DNA of 64,000 nt from Perca fluviatilis (GCF_010015445.1 NC_053116.1:7816085-7880084), one strand, 5' to 3'; positions 21,841-36,776 are shown, counted from the stretch's first letter. The notes: generated from the sequence alone by a model not told the origin. Numbers and translations are program-made.

Positions 21841-23470
21841 CAGTGCCTTGCGAAAGTATTCGGCCCCCTTGAACGTTTCGACCTTTTGCCACATTTCAGG
21901 CCTCAAACATAAAGATATAAAACTGTAATTTTTTGTGAAGAATCAACAACAAGTGGGTCCCAATTATGAAGTGGAACGAAATTCATTGGCTATTTCAAAC
22001 TTTTTTAACAAATAAAAAACTGAAAAAGTGGGCGTGCAAAATTATTCAGCCCCTTTACTTTCAGTGCAGCAAACTCTCTCCAGAAGTTCAGTGAGGATCT
22101 CTGAATGATCCAATGTTGACCTAAATGACTAATGATGATAAATAGAATCCAGCTGTGTGTAATCAAGTCTCCGTATAAATGCACCTGCTCTGTGATAGTC
22201 TCAGAGGTCCGTGTAAAGCGCAGAGAGCATCATGAAGAACAAGGAACACACCAGGCAGGTCCAAGATACTGTTGTGGAGAAGTTTAAAGCTGGATTTGGA
22301 TACAAAAAGATTTCCCAAGCTTTAAACATCCCAAGGAGCACTGTGCAAGCGATAATATTGAAATGGAAGGAGTATCAGACCACTACAAATCTACGACACC
22401 CGCCGTCCCTCTAAACTTTCAGCTCATACAATGAGAAGACTGATCAGAGATGCAGCCAAGAGGCCCATGATCACTCTGGATGAACTGCAGAGATCTACAG
22501 CTGAGGTGGGAGACTCTGTCCATAGGACAACAATCAGTCGTATACTGCACAAATCTGGCCTTTATGGAAGAGTGGCAAGAAGAAAGCCATTTCTTAAAGA
22601 TATCCATAAAAAGTGTCGTTTAAAGTTTGCCAAAAGCCACCTGGGAGACACACCAAACATGTGGAAGAAGGTGCTGTGGTCAGATGAAACCAAAATCGAA
22701 CTTTTTGGCAACAATGCAAAACGTTATGTTTGGCGTAAAAGCAACACAGCTCATCACCCTGAACACACCATCCCCACTGTCAAACATGGTGGTGGCAGCA
22801 TCATGGTTTGGGCCTGCTTTTCTTCAGCAAGGACAGGAAAGATGGTTAAAATTGATGGGAAGATGGATGGAGCCAAATACAGGACCATTCTGGAAGAAAA
22901 CCTGATGGAGTCTGCAAAAGACCTGAGACTGGGACGGAGATTTGTCTTCCAACAAGACAATGATCCAAAACATAAAGCTAAATCTACAATGGAATGGTTC
23001 ACAAATAAACATATCCAGGTGTTAGAATGGCCAAGTCAAAGTCCAGACCTGAATCCAATCGAGAATCTGTGGAAAGAACTGAAAACTGCTGTTCACAAAC
23101 GCTCTCCATCCAACCTCACTGAGCTCGAGCTGTTTTGCAAGGAGGAATGGGCAAAAATGTCAGTCTCTCGATGTGCAAAACTGATAGAGACATACCTGCA
23201 AGCGACTTACAGCTGTAATCGCAGCAAAAGGTGGCGTTACAAAGTATTAACTTAAGGGGGCTGAATAATTTTGCACGCCCAATATTTCAGTTTTTTATTT
23301 GTTTAAAAGGTTTGAAATATCCAATAAATTTCGTTCCACTTCATGATTGTGTCCCACTTGTTGTTGATTCTTCACAAAAAAATTACAGTTTTATATCTTT
23401 ATGTTTGAGGCCTGAAATGTGGCAAAAGGTCGAAAAGTTCAAGGGGGCCGAATACTTTCGCAAGGCACTG
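21841..23470 (+). mobile_element. Tc1/mariner transposon with long inverted repeats
   Basis: 1630 bp flanked by TA at 21839-21840 and 23471-23472. It starts CAGTGCCTTGCGAAAGTATT and ends in the inverted match. The inverted repeats are about 213 bp each (21841-22053 and 23257-23470) and highly similar. It encodes one frameshifted DD34E transposase. Confidence 0.95.
22232..23255 (+). pseudogene. Tc1-like transposase, one frameshift
   Basis: The first part, 22232-22414, reads MKNKEHTRQVQDTVVEKFKA with a paired-like helix-turn-helix (YKKISQALNIPRSTVQAII). It then shifts frame near 22395-22410. The remainder continues in another frame, from about 22400 through ATG 22431 to the stop at 23255. The second part has RTTISRILHKSGLYGR, the catalytic Asp in LWSDETKIELFG, the second Asp in FQQDNDPKHKAK and the Glu in SPDLNPIENLWKELK, a complete DD34E triad. 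One small indel therefore appears to be the only obvious lesion. Confidence 0.9.
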
Positions 23471-23477
23471 TATAGAA

Positions 23478-23756
23478 AAAGAGACTTCAGATCCAGTATT
23501 AGGGGACCACTAAGGTCTATATAAATAGACTTCAGATCCAGTATTAGGGGACCACTAAGGTCTATATAAAAGAGACTTCAGATACAGTATTAGGGGACCA
23601 CTAAGGTCTATATAAAAGAGACTTCAGATACAGTATTAGGGGACCACTAAGGTCTATATAAAAGAGACTTCAGATACAGTATTAGGGGACCACTAAGGTC
23701 TATATAAAAAGAGACTTCAGATACAGTATTAGGGGACCACTACGGTCTATATAAAA
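23478..23756 (+). repeat. 46-bp tandem array, right part (six units)
   Basis: Same unit as at 21571, with small changes (GATCCAG in the first two units, ATAAATAGAC in one). Confidence 0.9.
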
Positions 23757-23842
23757 GCATCCAAAGAGCACCATGTCATGGGACCTTCAAACTACAGTAA
23801 CAGTGGGGGGGCTTGGTTGGAAACTTATATGTAGTCATGTTT

Positions 23843-26907
<3,065 letters not shown>

Positions 26908-27447
26908 TTTTGGCTCCAATTTGCCATATTTATCAACCACATGGAACTATAAAGTAGCATAACATGGAAATATTTAAGTGCACCATAAAGTACCATACAA
27001 TTGTGATGTAGGCCTACTTAGTTACATTCAACCACTGTTTTCATGATCCTAAACTAAAATATGAACAGCTTAACATATTTTGTGTGGATTGTGGTTGCTA
27101 TCGTTTTCTGTGTTGAAGTGACAGCAGAGAGACATTCAGAGCCAGCTGGGATAGACCTGAGATTGGGAAGCAGAGAGGAGGAAGAAACTGTGTGGCTGGA
27201 GGAGGAAAAATGACCCAAGGGCAGTGTGGAAAAGAGAGCCCCCGTTGGTCTGGCGTGTGTCTTGGAACATTCTCCTGATACGTGGAAACAGACTAGCTTG
27301 CAAACTGATGGGAACACAAGACGGCAGGTGATTTTTGCCTTCCTTGCCAAGATTAATCAGAACAACAGGCTGCTGATGGCATGGCAGATTTTGGCCTCAT
27401 GTAGCCCTGCAATCCAGTGGGAAGTACAAGCCAGTGGGTATGTTCTT

Positions 27448-27448
<1 letters not shown>

Positions 27449-27539
<91 letters not shown>
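27449..27539 (+). repeat. (GT)n microsatellite
   Basis: About 43 GT units, 540 bp after the previous GT array and in the same orientation. Confidence 0.97.
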
Positions 27540-27540
<1 letters not shown>

Positions 27541-28388
27541 CCTGTCATGTCTGTACTACTGCTGCAGCAAAGGACCCAATACCAGGCAAACTGCACACAG
27601 CGCATTTTATGTGCACCTAAATGTCCGGCTTATTTTAAAGGTAGCGAGATACCATTACAGGTCAGCATTGTTTTATTAATACCCGAATTCTGGTTATGCT
27701 GTCATTCGTTATTTTGGTATCATGTTCACGTTGCATCTGTCCACAGAACGTACCACCGGCAGCAAGGCAAGGTCAGATAACACAGGAGGCCATGAAACTT
27801 CAGATAAGAGAGGAATTCCTCTTCTCTTCTAATGATCTTCATGCGCAGATCCTTGACATTGCTTTCAATTTCTCTTCTCATATATTACTACAGTGCCATA
27901 ATGTGCTGTGTGGATACAATATCTTTACTCAGAACAATTCCTAATATTTTTTGCACAAATAGAGTTGCTGATGCCTTAAGTCTGTAGTTATAATAGAAAA
28001 CTTTTTCAGCTACATTTTCTCACAGAATTACTAAAAGGCTTACATAAAATGACAGGCTTTATAAACTACCCAAAATTTGAGATTGGAGAACACTTCACAG
28101 GCTACTGGAGTATCCTAACTGCAGTAGTTGCAAAGTAACTTTTTGCATCAGAGTAAAAATAATGATCTTTTTTTTTAGTATAACAACATCATTTATACAA
28201 CAACAACACATAATGTATTCATCAGAATACCTGACAGAAGGGTGCTGAAAGTGAAGGGCTAAGTAGTGATCATTTGAAGATGCCATCTGTGTAGAAAATC
28301 CTACCTGGCTGAGTGGAGCAATGGATTGCATTATTAGCAGTTTGGCTCGGGCCGGTTGATGTGCATTCCTGCAAAAGTGAGCTCTCCA

Positions 28389-28419
28389 CCTCCTCCTCCT
28401 CCTCCTCCTCCTCCTCCTA
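28389..28419 (+). repeat. (CTC)n microsatellite
   Basis: About ten CTC triplets. Confidence 0.9.
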
Positions 28420-29187
28420 CCAATTATCCAGATGATTACTCTTCCAATTCAAACAACTGGTGAGCAAAATCCTTCACTGCCCTCACACTCCAACATGTGA
28501 TATGGTACATGAAGTCAGTTAATATTGGATAGCTGCTGAAATGTACTCTAGGAGTTAAGTTGCTTTTTAAAGACTGGATTAGTCTTCTTTGCCGAGGCAA
28601 TGTATTACATGTCTGACTCAGCAGTGGTTTGATTATGCTGAAGCACAGTTTCAGTTAGTGTGTGCTACATACATTGTCACACTTCTGTTTTAACGTACAT
28701 TCAGGAGATCACTGACTTTTTTTCTTTACTTACTTATTTATTTACCATACAACTCATTAATTCAAAATTCTCTAAACTTTGATGTGTTTCTGTTTTTTGA
28801 CAAAAAAGACAGAGTACCTCAGGTGTGGAACTTAGCTGTTAGCGTTACATGTTTGTCCAGGAAATATTCTCTACAGGATCCAAGCAGGAGAATCCACACA
28901 GCTTAGCATCTATTGTAGCAAATGGCATTGCAGTGGTGAGGATTATGGAGGCACATATACATTTGTATTTGTTACCATGGCAAATGTTATTCCAGAAAGG
29001 TCTCTGACATAAGAAAGAAAGTGCAAAAAAGCCGAACATGACTGCGCATTTGTAATGTGGAGCATGAGTGGAAGAAGAAGGATTGGATGTATGTGTTAGT
29101 ATAGAACAGGAAAGGGTGGAGAGATTTTGATAATTTCTGAAAGGAACATAATCCACCCCCCACTTGCTCTCTCGCTCCCTGCCACCT

Positions 29188-29189
29188 CC

Positions 29190-29240
<51 letters not shown>

Positions 29241-29316
29241 CCTTTCTCTCTCTTTCTCCGAGTCCCAGCCCCTGAAGGTGTCATAACTGTGCTCTCTCTC
29301 TCTCTCTGTCTCTCTT

Positions 29317-29347
<31 letters not shown>

Positions 29348-29372
29348 TTCTCTCTCACTCACTCACTCTCTA
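29188..29372 (+). repeat. CT/TCTTTC-rich pyrimidine tract upstream of igfbp6
   Basis: Two CT-repeat blocks (about 29188-29262 and 29291-29372) separated by about 28 bp of ordinary sequence. They end about 255 bp before the igfbp6 ATG, so they lie in the promoter or 5' UTR. No TATA box was seen nearby. A regulatory role is only inferred. Confidence 0.85.
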
Positions 29373-29626
29373 TCACCGCCTTTCAGATCTTTAAAAGCTG
29401 GTGCTTTGCTGTGTCTCTCTCGATCTCCATTTGTCTCCTCTGGCACTGCAGGGGACTCAACCGGCAAAGCACCAAGGAAAGCTACTGTATAGAAACGGGA
29501 AGAAGACTGAGGAAAGGGGAGAGAAAGGGAAAGAGAGTAAGGGAGAAATATACATCCAGAAATAGCATCAGCCACATTTAAGTGACAGAGAGTGACAGAG
29601 TGGAGAACCTGAGACCTGGACAGAAA

Positions 29627-32279
29627 ATGCCTATCCTTTCTAACTTAACAACCGTTGTTTTGTTGCTGATTGCTCACTGCGGATCATGGACCGGGGCAAA
29701 CCGCTTGGGCCCCTTCAAGATCTGTCCCTCCTGCAGGGATCCACTGGGGGCAGGTCGCCCCCCCAGGGACCATAATGTTGCTGGCAGCACGTCAGTGTTG
29801 GCCCAGGGAGAGCCCTGTGGTGTGTACACCTTGAGCTGTGCCAAGGGGCTCCGCTGTGTTCCCCCACCGAGGGAGCACAGCCCCCTTCAGGCTCTGTTGC
29901 AGGGAAGGGGCATTTGCGCCAAGCACAGCAGGACTAGTCCCACTGAGAGGCCCCACCCCACAGGTAAGATACTGTACACACACACACACACGCAAACACA
30001 CACACACGTGCATGAAATCACATATGCACACGTACATGCATTAACCCACAGATGCACACAGATGCATGCATGGACACTGCAGGTAGGCTAGACAAGTGCA
30101 GTGGCACAGCCACCACATACGATTGTATTTACAGTGTGTCTCCTGTGTTGCTGTGAATTACGTGTGATGCTGTGTCACTCACCAACAAAAAGAAAGGCCA
30201 ATTAGTGTGTGACATTTAAGCCTGGATGCATGTGTGCACCACAGATGCATTTGCAGACCTCAAGCATCCAATGCTGCTCAGCTGTCATTGTTATTACAGT
30301 CCTGTTTGTAAAAGGACTGTAATCATTGTTAATCAGAAATGTTGGCAAATCACACACAGAAAACAAACAAAGGCCTTTTATTTAGTCTTAGGGGTGTATA
30401 AGTGAAGATGCATATCCCTGCATTTATGCACAAATCTAACAGTGTTATGCATTTCATCTATTTGAATGACAGGGTGCATGGCAATGATGTGTCCTACAAG
30501 TCAGCCTCTCTGTAGAGAATTTAGAATGAATGTGAAACTGTCACAGTGTCACCTACATCCCGATCAAGCTGCTTTTTATTGCAGTGATCTCCATCTACTG
30601 TTCAAACTGAGATACTGCGATTAACTATCCGAAAAGGAAACTGATGGAAATTAGGTCTCTCGCTGAATGACCACCCCATTCAATTTCGTTGCACATGTAC
30701 AGTGACAATAAAGACTAGTCTATTCTATTCTAGATCCCACCTGAGTGGTTGCTCAGTAATGTTTTTTATTATATATATTATATATGCAGCTTATATTGTA
30801 AAATGTGGTTTTGATGTTAAAAGCTACGACGGTTTAATGTCACATTCTCATGCCATTGTGTCGTTCCCTCTCAGGTCCCCATCCCTCACACGGTGGTGAC
30901 ATTGAAAAAGTAAGTTCATGCTCTCAATTTACAAGAAGTGAAGCTGATGAAGAGTCACCTAAATAATAAACATCAAAAATCTGAGATGTAGCATAGCATT
31001 TTATGAAACAAGATTGTATGATGTGATGGAGAGGGTTGTATATCCAGCTGCATTGCTTTGTATAGAGTTATTACCACAGATTCTCTGCTGTTTGGGGTGT
31101 TGCAGTGGCATGTACACACACTGCCCTGAAGCCATGCATTATGGTGCATGATGTGTGTGCTGCTATGCGGCAGAACTAATTGAGCATGATGGGAATCAGG
31201 AAAGTTTCAAGTCGGGCCGCTGCCGCCGCCGCCACCGATTTTCTCACTTTGCGAGCTCGGTGATCTGCAGCATTTCGAACTAATATGTGTAGTTAAGTCA
31301 CATAATTGACGCAGATGACACCGATCCAATTCACAAAGTGACAAGAAAAGGCACAGTCACTTCAAAACCATTCGGTGACCTGAAAAGCCAAAGCATTGTG
31401 TAACAATATGGTTATATAATACTATACAATATGTGACATCTGATATAAATATACACATTCTCTGTTTCTGGCTCTGATGCTGCATCCCTGTAGCCAATCC
31501 TTTGTGATTTCCGTCGACATGTGTTGTGATCAAAGAGGAATCTCTGCCAACACAGTCACCCTGACGGGGAGACTTGCCACTGCCACCCCAAAGACAGGTC
31601 TCTCTAGCTTCGCCTCTGGTGATGTTTAAAGTCACACTCTGCGTTGCTGTTTTCAGGCCCCCTGCCGCAAGCTGCTCAACAGCGTCCTGAGAGGTCTCGA
31701 GCTGACGATCTTCCAGTCGGACCGCGACATCTATATACCCAACTGTGACACTCGTGGCTTCTACAGGAAAAAGCAGGTAGGGTGTTACGGTCGCCTGAAA
31801 CATCACGTAAACATGTGTAACGGCCGGGAACTTTTATTGGCTCTTGCGTGACGTGGGAGAATGGCTCACTTTTTGCTGCACTGACTTGGTGTTACTGTTT
31901 GTATTCCTGAGAGCTGCGCTCCACTGCAGCTTTCTGTTTCAGTGCATCCGGAGATTTGTCTGTGACCACAGGGGCTGAGAATAACTGACACTTCTCTCTC
32001 TCTCTCTCTGAGCCTCTCAGCTGTGAGCTCAGAGAATCAGTACTGCGCTATGATGACATGTCATTTTCTCTCTCTCTTCCTCTCTCGCCACCTTTCCCAC
32101 TCAATCTCCACCCTCCTTTCCCCCCTTTTTCAAAATCTCCCTCTCTGTCTTTTAATCTCGCACAGTGCCGCTCCTCCAAGGGCATGCAGCGCGGCAACTG
32201 CTGGTGCGTGGACGAACTCGGCGCGCCCGTGCCAGCGCGCGCCAGCGAGGATGGCACTTTACCATGCGATGGGGAGTGA
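29627..32279 (+). CDS. igfbp6: Insulin-like growth factor-binding protein 6
   Basis: Four exons: 29627-29963, 30875-30909, 31657-31776, 32166-32279. All are GT-AG and in frame, giving 201 aa. The protein is secreted and binds IGFs (IGF-II preference in the mammalian family member). Residues 1-24 form a signal peptide with a TTVVLLLIAHCG core. The N-terminal domain (about 25-102) has GEPCGVYTLSCAKGLRC and ALLQGRGIC, but only six cysteines (33, 36, 64, 71, 77, 97) and no GCGCC motif, a reduction typical of IGFBP6. A very short linker is encoded by the 35-nt exon 2. The C-terminal thyroglobulin type-1 domain (125-200) has six cysteines (127, 154, 165, 176, 178, 198), with PNCDTRGFYRKKQC and CWCVD visible. 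The exon structure matches the family (N-domain exon, linker exon, two Tg exons). The ATG chosen is the first in frame and gives a good signal peptide. Whether it is the a or b teleost paralogue cannot be told here. Confidence 0.95.
29976..30008 (+). repeat. CA microsatellite in igfbp6 intron 1
   Basis: Interrupted (CA)n beginning 12 bp after the exon 1 splice donor. Confidence 0.85.
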
Positions 32280-33765
32280 GGGACGAGTCTGTCCTATTGC
32301 TCTGAGCCCGGAGGAAGAGGAGAAGGTGGAGGAGGAGGAGGAGGAAGAGGAGGAGGAGGAGGTGGTGGTATAGTGGTGGTGGTGGTGGTGGTGGTGGAGG
32401 AGGAGGAGCACAGGGAGAGGGGGGGTGGCTTTAGCATGTGCTAGACACTGCCTGGACAGGAGGTAGCAGGGATAAACCACTTCCTATGGAAAATACACAC
32501 CAGTTAACGTTCATGTCCTCTCTAGAAGCAAAGACACACTCACACACACTCTCACAGTCCAGCAGCAGCAGCGGCGACGACCACAACAACATCTGCCTGA
32601 ATGTTCGACAGTTGCAGCAACGTCCTCTGCGTCGTCCGGGCGACATGCTGCATGCTCACATTAACGCTCCGTGAACTGCCTCAGTGATCCAAAGCGGTAT
32701 TACTCCGAACGGTCTCTATATTCCCTGGCTCTTGTCCTGGCTTTCTGGTAGATTTTGATTTCCCTTTTTACTTTTAGGATAGCTGACACTGCCTGTGTTT
32801 GTTCTGATCTCAGTGGGCTGAAATACTGTTAACGCAGGTGATGTGACACACAAGTGTTTGAAAAACGTGTCTCCCTCACCGTCCTCTCTCCCTCTCTCCA
32901 AAGATACACTGATATCGACGTACCTAAATTGACAGAATATTTCTTATTTCTATTAATTTATTTTTTTGAGTCTGTGTTTTCCATCAAGTACTGCTTGAAT
33001 CTTACAGTATCTTATGTATAAGTCAAGTCAGAAAAAAAAAATAGCCCTGGATGCTTCTGTTGGTTTTATTTGTCAAAAATGGCGTTCTGACTGCTTATTA
33101 GTTGATTGTTTGTACATATGTTGGAATTTTGTGGTCGACTGTGTGTTCTGAAGTGGCAGACAAAAAGCTTACGGCTGTTACCCTTTTCAAAAAGTTGTAA
33201 GGCATATTTTTATACACGTCAATATAATATTTTATATATGAATTGCTGGTTTATTTAATGAACTACAGTACAATGCCATGTATTTTTATATTGTCAGCAG
33301 TTTCTTATTTAAAGACAGAGATTATTTTATTTCATGGTAGGGGAAGTGTTGTGCTTTAAAGGCACCTTTGTGGGAAAAAAAACAAACTCATCACATTCAT
33401 CAGAGCTCTATTTAACTGCTGCACATGTTATGGTTCTATCTCATGTTTTTAATTTCCTTTTTTTATTTATGCTTTGTTTATTTGAGAATTGAGAATGTCC
33501 ATGTTACTATTATGTTTTATTTTTGGCACATCATACTACAAATTCAGATTTCAGTGGAGGGGGAAAAAAATGATCAAATTTGTTATTGTTATGTCTTTCC
33601 CAAGTCCTTGCAAAAGTCATGAAATTGTGTGCTATTAAAGTGTGATTAGAATTTATCTATTTCTGAACAATCTTGTTGTGCCAATGTGTGTGCTGTGATG
33701 AAAGGTCCATGCACAAAGGACCTGTAAGATTTGCAAATATGAAAATAAAACATAATGATAAGAAA
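32280..33765 (+). other. igfbp6 3' UTR with poly(A) signals
   Basis: AT-rich, repeat-poor sequence follows the igfbp6 stop. It contains an ATTAAA near 33635 and a canonical AATAAA at 33744-33749, after which recognised repeats resume (about 33940 onwards). The first 130 bp hold a GAG/GGT trinucleotide tract. The extent is inferred from these signals, not from transcript data. Confidence 0.55.
32310..32409 (+). repeat. GAG/GGT trinucleotide tract in igfbp6 3' UTR
   Basis: About 100 bp of imperfect GAG then GTG/GGT then GAG triplets, starting some 30 bp after the igfbp6 stop codon. It is a near-pure purine/GT strand and is likely length-polymorphic. Confidence 0.9.
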
Positions 33766-33938
33766 AATGGAGAAGAATTAAACATATATTAATATAAAGA
33801 TGGCTGTTGGTTGTGTTCTTTTGTGTGAAATGCAGTCAGATTATGGTATTTGTGATGACTCCGAATGACGCTGCTGTTGATGATGATATTGAGAGGAAGA
33901 TGAGAATGATGATTGTGATGGTGATACAGGATTTTTTT

Positions 33939-33995
33939 TTTACCTTTATTTAACCAGGAAAGACTCATACGTACACCTATGTGTACCTAAACATA
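33939..33995 (+). mobile_element. Short retroposon-like end
   Basis: The stretch TACCTTTATTTAACCAGGAA plus flanks is, from general knowledge, a frequent end of fish retroposons. Only this short part is visible here. Confidence 0.35.
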
Positions 33996-34030
33996 ACATA
34001 CTGTAGGTAACCCCAAATATACCACAAATC

Positions 34031-34337
34031 CAGTGGTAGAAACACATTTACGTTAGTACAACTTTGAGGTTCTTGTACTTTAATTTTATGCTGCTATTCC
34101 TCTACTGCATTACATTTCTGAAGGAAATATTGTACTTTTTACTCCACTACTTTATATTTACGTAATAGAAAAGGAGCCACTCTGGATTATGGGTACATTT
34201 TGCCGATAATAAAATACTTCCGTACTTTTACTAAAGTAAGAGTTTGAATGCAGGAATTTGAGTTGCAATAGAGTTTCTTTTACATTGTTGAAGTGCTCCT
34301 TTTACCCAAGGATCAAAAATACTTAATTCCACCAATG
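34031..34337. mobile_element. hAT-type MITE
   Basis: Starts CAGTGGTAGAA and ends TTCCACCAATG. The flanks CACAAATC and CAGAGATC match at 6 of 8 bases. The interior has ACTTTTTACTCCAC and ACTTTTACTAAAGTAA motifs like those at the ends of the element at 10442. Confidence 0.65.
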
Positions 34338-34742
34338 CAGAGATCAGATTTAAACAGAAATGCAATCATAACAAAAACATTTCTCATACAATCATACAAA
34401 AGATTTCATCCTTAATAGCCTAAGACCATAAAAACTAGAGCCTAACGCCATGCTAGAGGCTCTACGAGGCTCTGTGTGTTCAGGCACTGCAGTGCTTTGA
34501 GGTAAATAGTCATAAACCAAAGTATTGGACAAATATAATGTATATTGATCTGAGGAAAAATGAAGGATCATCAAAGAAATTACAATTCATTCTGAGGGGG
34601 ACAGTAATGTCTCAACCACATTTAATGGCAATCCAAGAGTCGTTCTATTCCAGTAAAAAACCCACATGGAGCCTCGTGATGGTACCTGAGGAAAAGTCAG
34701 GTCAACACCATTCAATTCAGAGGAATCTCATAGTTGTTAACT

Positions 34743-34778
<36 letters not shown>

Positions 34779-34781
34779 GTA

Positions 34782-34813
<32 letters not shown>

Positions 34814-34995
34814 GGACAGAGAGTGAATAAAAGACAGACAGACAGACAGACAGACTGACTGACTAGCTGACAGACAGAGAGTGAGACAGACAGACAGACA
34901 GACAGACAGACTGACAGACAGAGAGTAAGATAGACAGACAGACAGATTGACTGACTGACAGACTGACTGATTGACAGACAGACAGACAGACAGTA

Positions 34996-35043
<48 letters not shown>

Positions 35044-35129
35044 TGATTGACTGACTGACAGAGACAGACAGTAAGACAGACTGACTGACAGACAGACAGA
35101 CAGACTGACTAGCTGACAGACAGAGAGTG

Positions 35130-35165
<36 letters not shown>

Positions 35166-35313
35166 TGACTGACTGACTGACAGACAGAGAGTAAAACAGA
35201 CAGATTGACTGACTGACTGACTAATTGACAGACAGAAAGTGAGACAGACAGACAGACAGTAAGACAGACAGACAGACAGACAGACAGACTGACTGACTGA
35301 CAGACAGAGAGTG

Positions 35314-35349
<36 letters not shown>

Positions 35350-35457
35350 TGACTGACAGACAGAGAGTAAGACAGACAGATAGACAGACAGACAGACAGA
35401 CAGATTGACTGACTGACTGACTGATTGACAGACAGACAGACAGACAGACAGACAGTA

Positions 35458-35489
<32 letters not shown>

Positions 35490-35519
35490 TGATTGACTGA
35501 CTGACTGACTGACAGACAG
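34743..35519 (+). repeat. Compound GACA/GACT/GAGAGTRA satellite
   Basis: About 780 bp of GACA tetramers with regularly spaced GACT runs, GATT variants and AGAGAGTRAGA spacers. It forms longer repeated blocks of roughly 60-150 bp. Confidence 0.95.
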
Positions 35520-36776
35520 TTATTGCCATTGATAGAGCCATGCTACTAGTGTGGTTAAGAAGGCCAATCTAAAACAATAACCTATTGAGACTAACACGTC
35601 AAAACATCAGCAGCCAGAGTAAAGAGTTCACTGTTTCTGCAGCAATGATCTGAATTCACAGAGCGAGAGACCAAATTTCACAAATCGTGAGGTCTGCCCC
35701 CGGTGGATCCCCGTAGGAGGGAGAGATCTCGGTCCAGGCCTCAGAGAAGCAGGCCTTGTTTTCACAGGCTTCTGAACATGGAGCCTGAGTCAAAGGGAGA
35801 CATCTAGAACAAATCGTAAATATTTCTAAGAAAAAGTGTGCTCAACTGCTCTGCCAGGATGGAGATAATAGTGACGAAGATGATCAAGTGTGACACTAAA
35901 TCGGTTGTCTGACCCCGTTAACAATTACAGAGACTTCTGCACAGTCACCCTTCTGGAGCCTTGGCTGCTGTACTGAGGGTTTCCTCTGAATCATCACCAG
36001 CCAGCACATGGACAGGTTACTGTGTTCCACTGATTCAGTTTTAGGCTTCATGCAAGTACACGTTCCCTCTGAGAATCCCCTCTGTGGTCACAGTAACCAG
36101 TCGCCAGCAGTGAAACAGAAATGACACATTAGAGCACATTAGAGCCATGCTGCTTTTGTGCCATTATAGGCACATAAAGGATGCTTTTCTCCTGCTCCGC
36201 AACACAGGGACCAGATACATGCCTGTTTCCAAGGTAACAGCATAGAATATCCCATTTGTCCCTGCGTAATATGGAATGAAGGCCTTGCAGAAAACGAAGG
36301 GAGGAAGCATTATCCTTTGTAGAATCACACCACCACACGTCCTACTTCTCTATCTAGGGTGGTTTGCTATTCTTGGAGATTCTTTTCTGTGCATTGAGCA
36401 TGAGATGAAGCCTGTCAAGCACAATACATCCACCTACTATTCTGTATGATTACATTTAAAAATAGTCAAATTAGGATGTGAGTAAAGACACAGTAAAAGC
36501 ACATTTCTATTTAAAATGAAACATTTAAATCGAGAGTCTTGCATGCAGATAGACTCAATTCTCTGGGTCATAGTTCATAAAATGTCCAGATGTTAAAGCT
36601 GATAATTGGCAACTGATAATTACTTCAACATATTTATATAACACATACAAAAAAAAACATCAATATGATGTTAATGTGTCAGATTTGGCCAAAGGGCAAC
36701 AAAAAACAGATTTGTATGCGAGAAACAGTTCTGCCATTCAGATTTGGCTCCCATTACTATGTCACATGTGAGTTCA
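35520..36776. other. No gene recognised
   Basis: Sequence of ordinary composition between the GACA array and the MITE at 36781. No coding evidence. Confidence 0.5.

Larger units (their letters stand above)
21141..23786. mobile_element. TTAA-type MITE with 46-bp array, split by Tc1
   Basis: Starts AGGTCCCATGGCATG and ends CATGTCATGGGACCT (inverted repeats). A 430-bp single-copy body is followed by twelve 46-bp units, six on each side of a Tc1 insertion. TTAA lies at 21135-21138 on the left, and TCAA at the right joint is a probable decayed TTAA. Two more copies of the family are at 36781 and 57018. Confidence 0.8.
26908..29187. other. Intergenic between spryd3 and igfbp6
   Basis: Apart from GT and CTC microsatellites, no gene or known repeat recognised. 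Confidence 0.5.

Noticed and set aside
21571..23756. Regular repeat array that could be mistaken for CRISPR
   Set aside because: The 46-bp units are contiguous with no unique spacers, and the DNA is vertebrate.
29096..29492. Arg-Glu and Leu-Ser repeat frames
   Set aside because: They are translations of the CT tracts upstream of igfbp6.
35221..35541. 106-codon frame of SVCLSVCLS repeats
   Set aside because: It is a translation of the GACA satellite.
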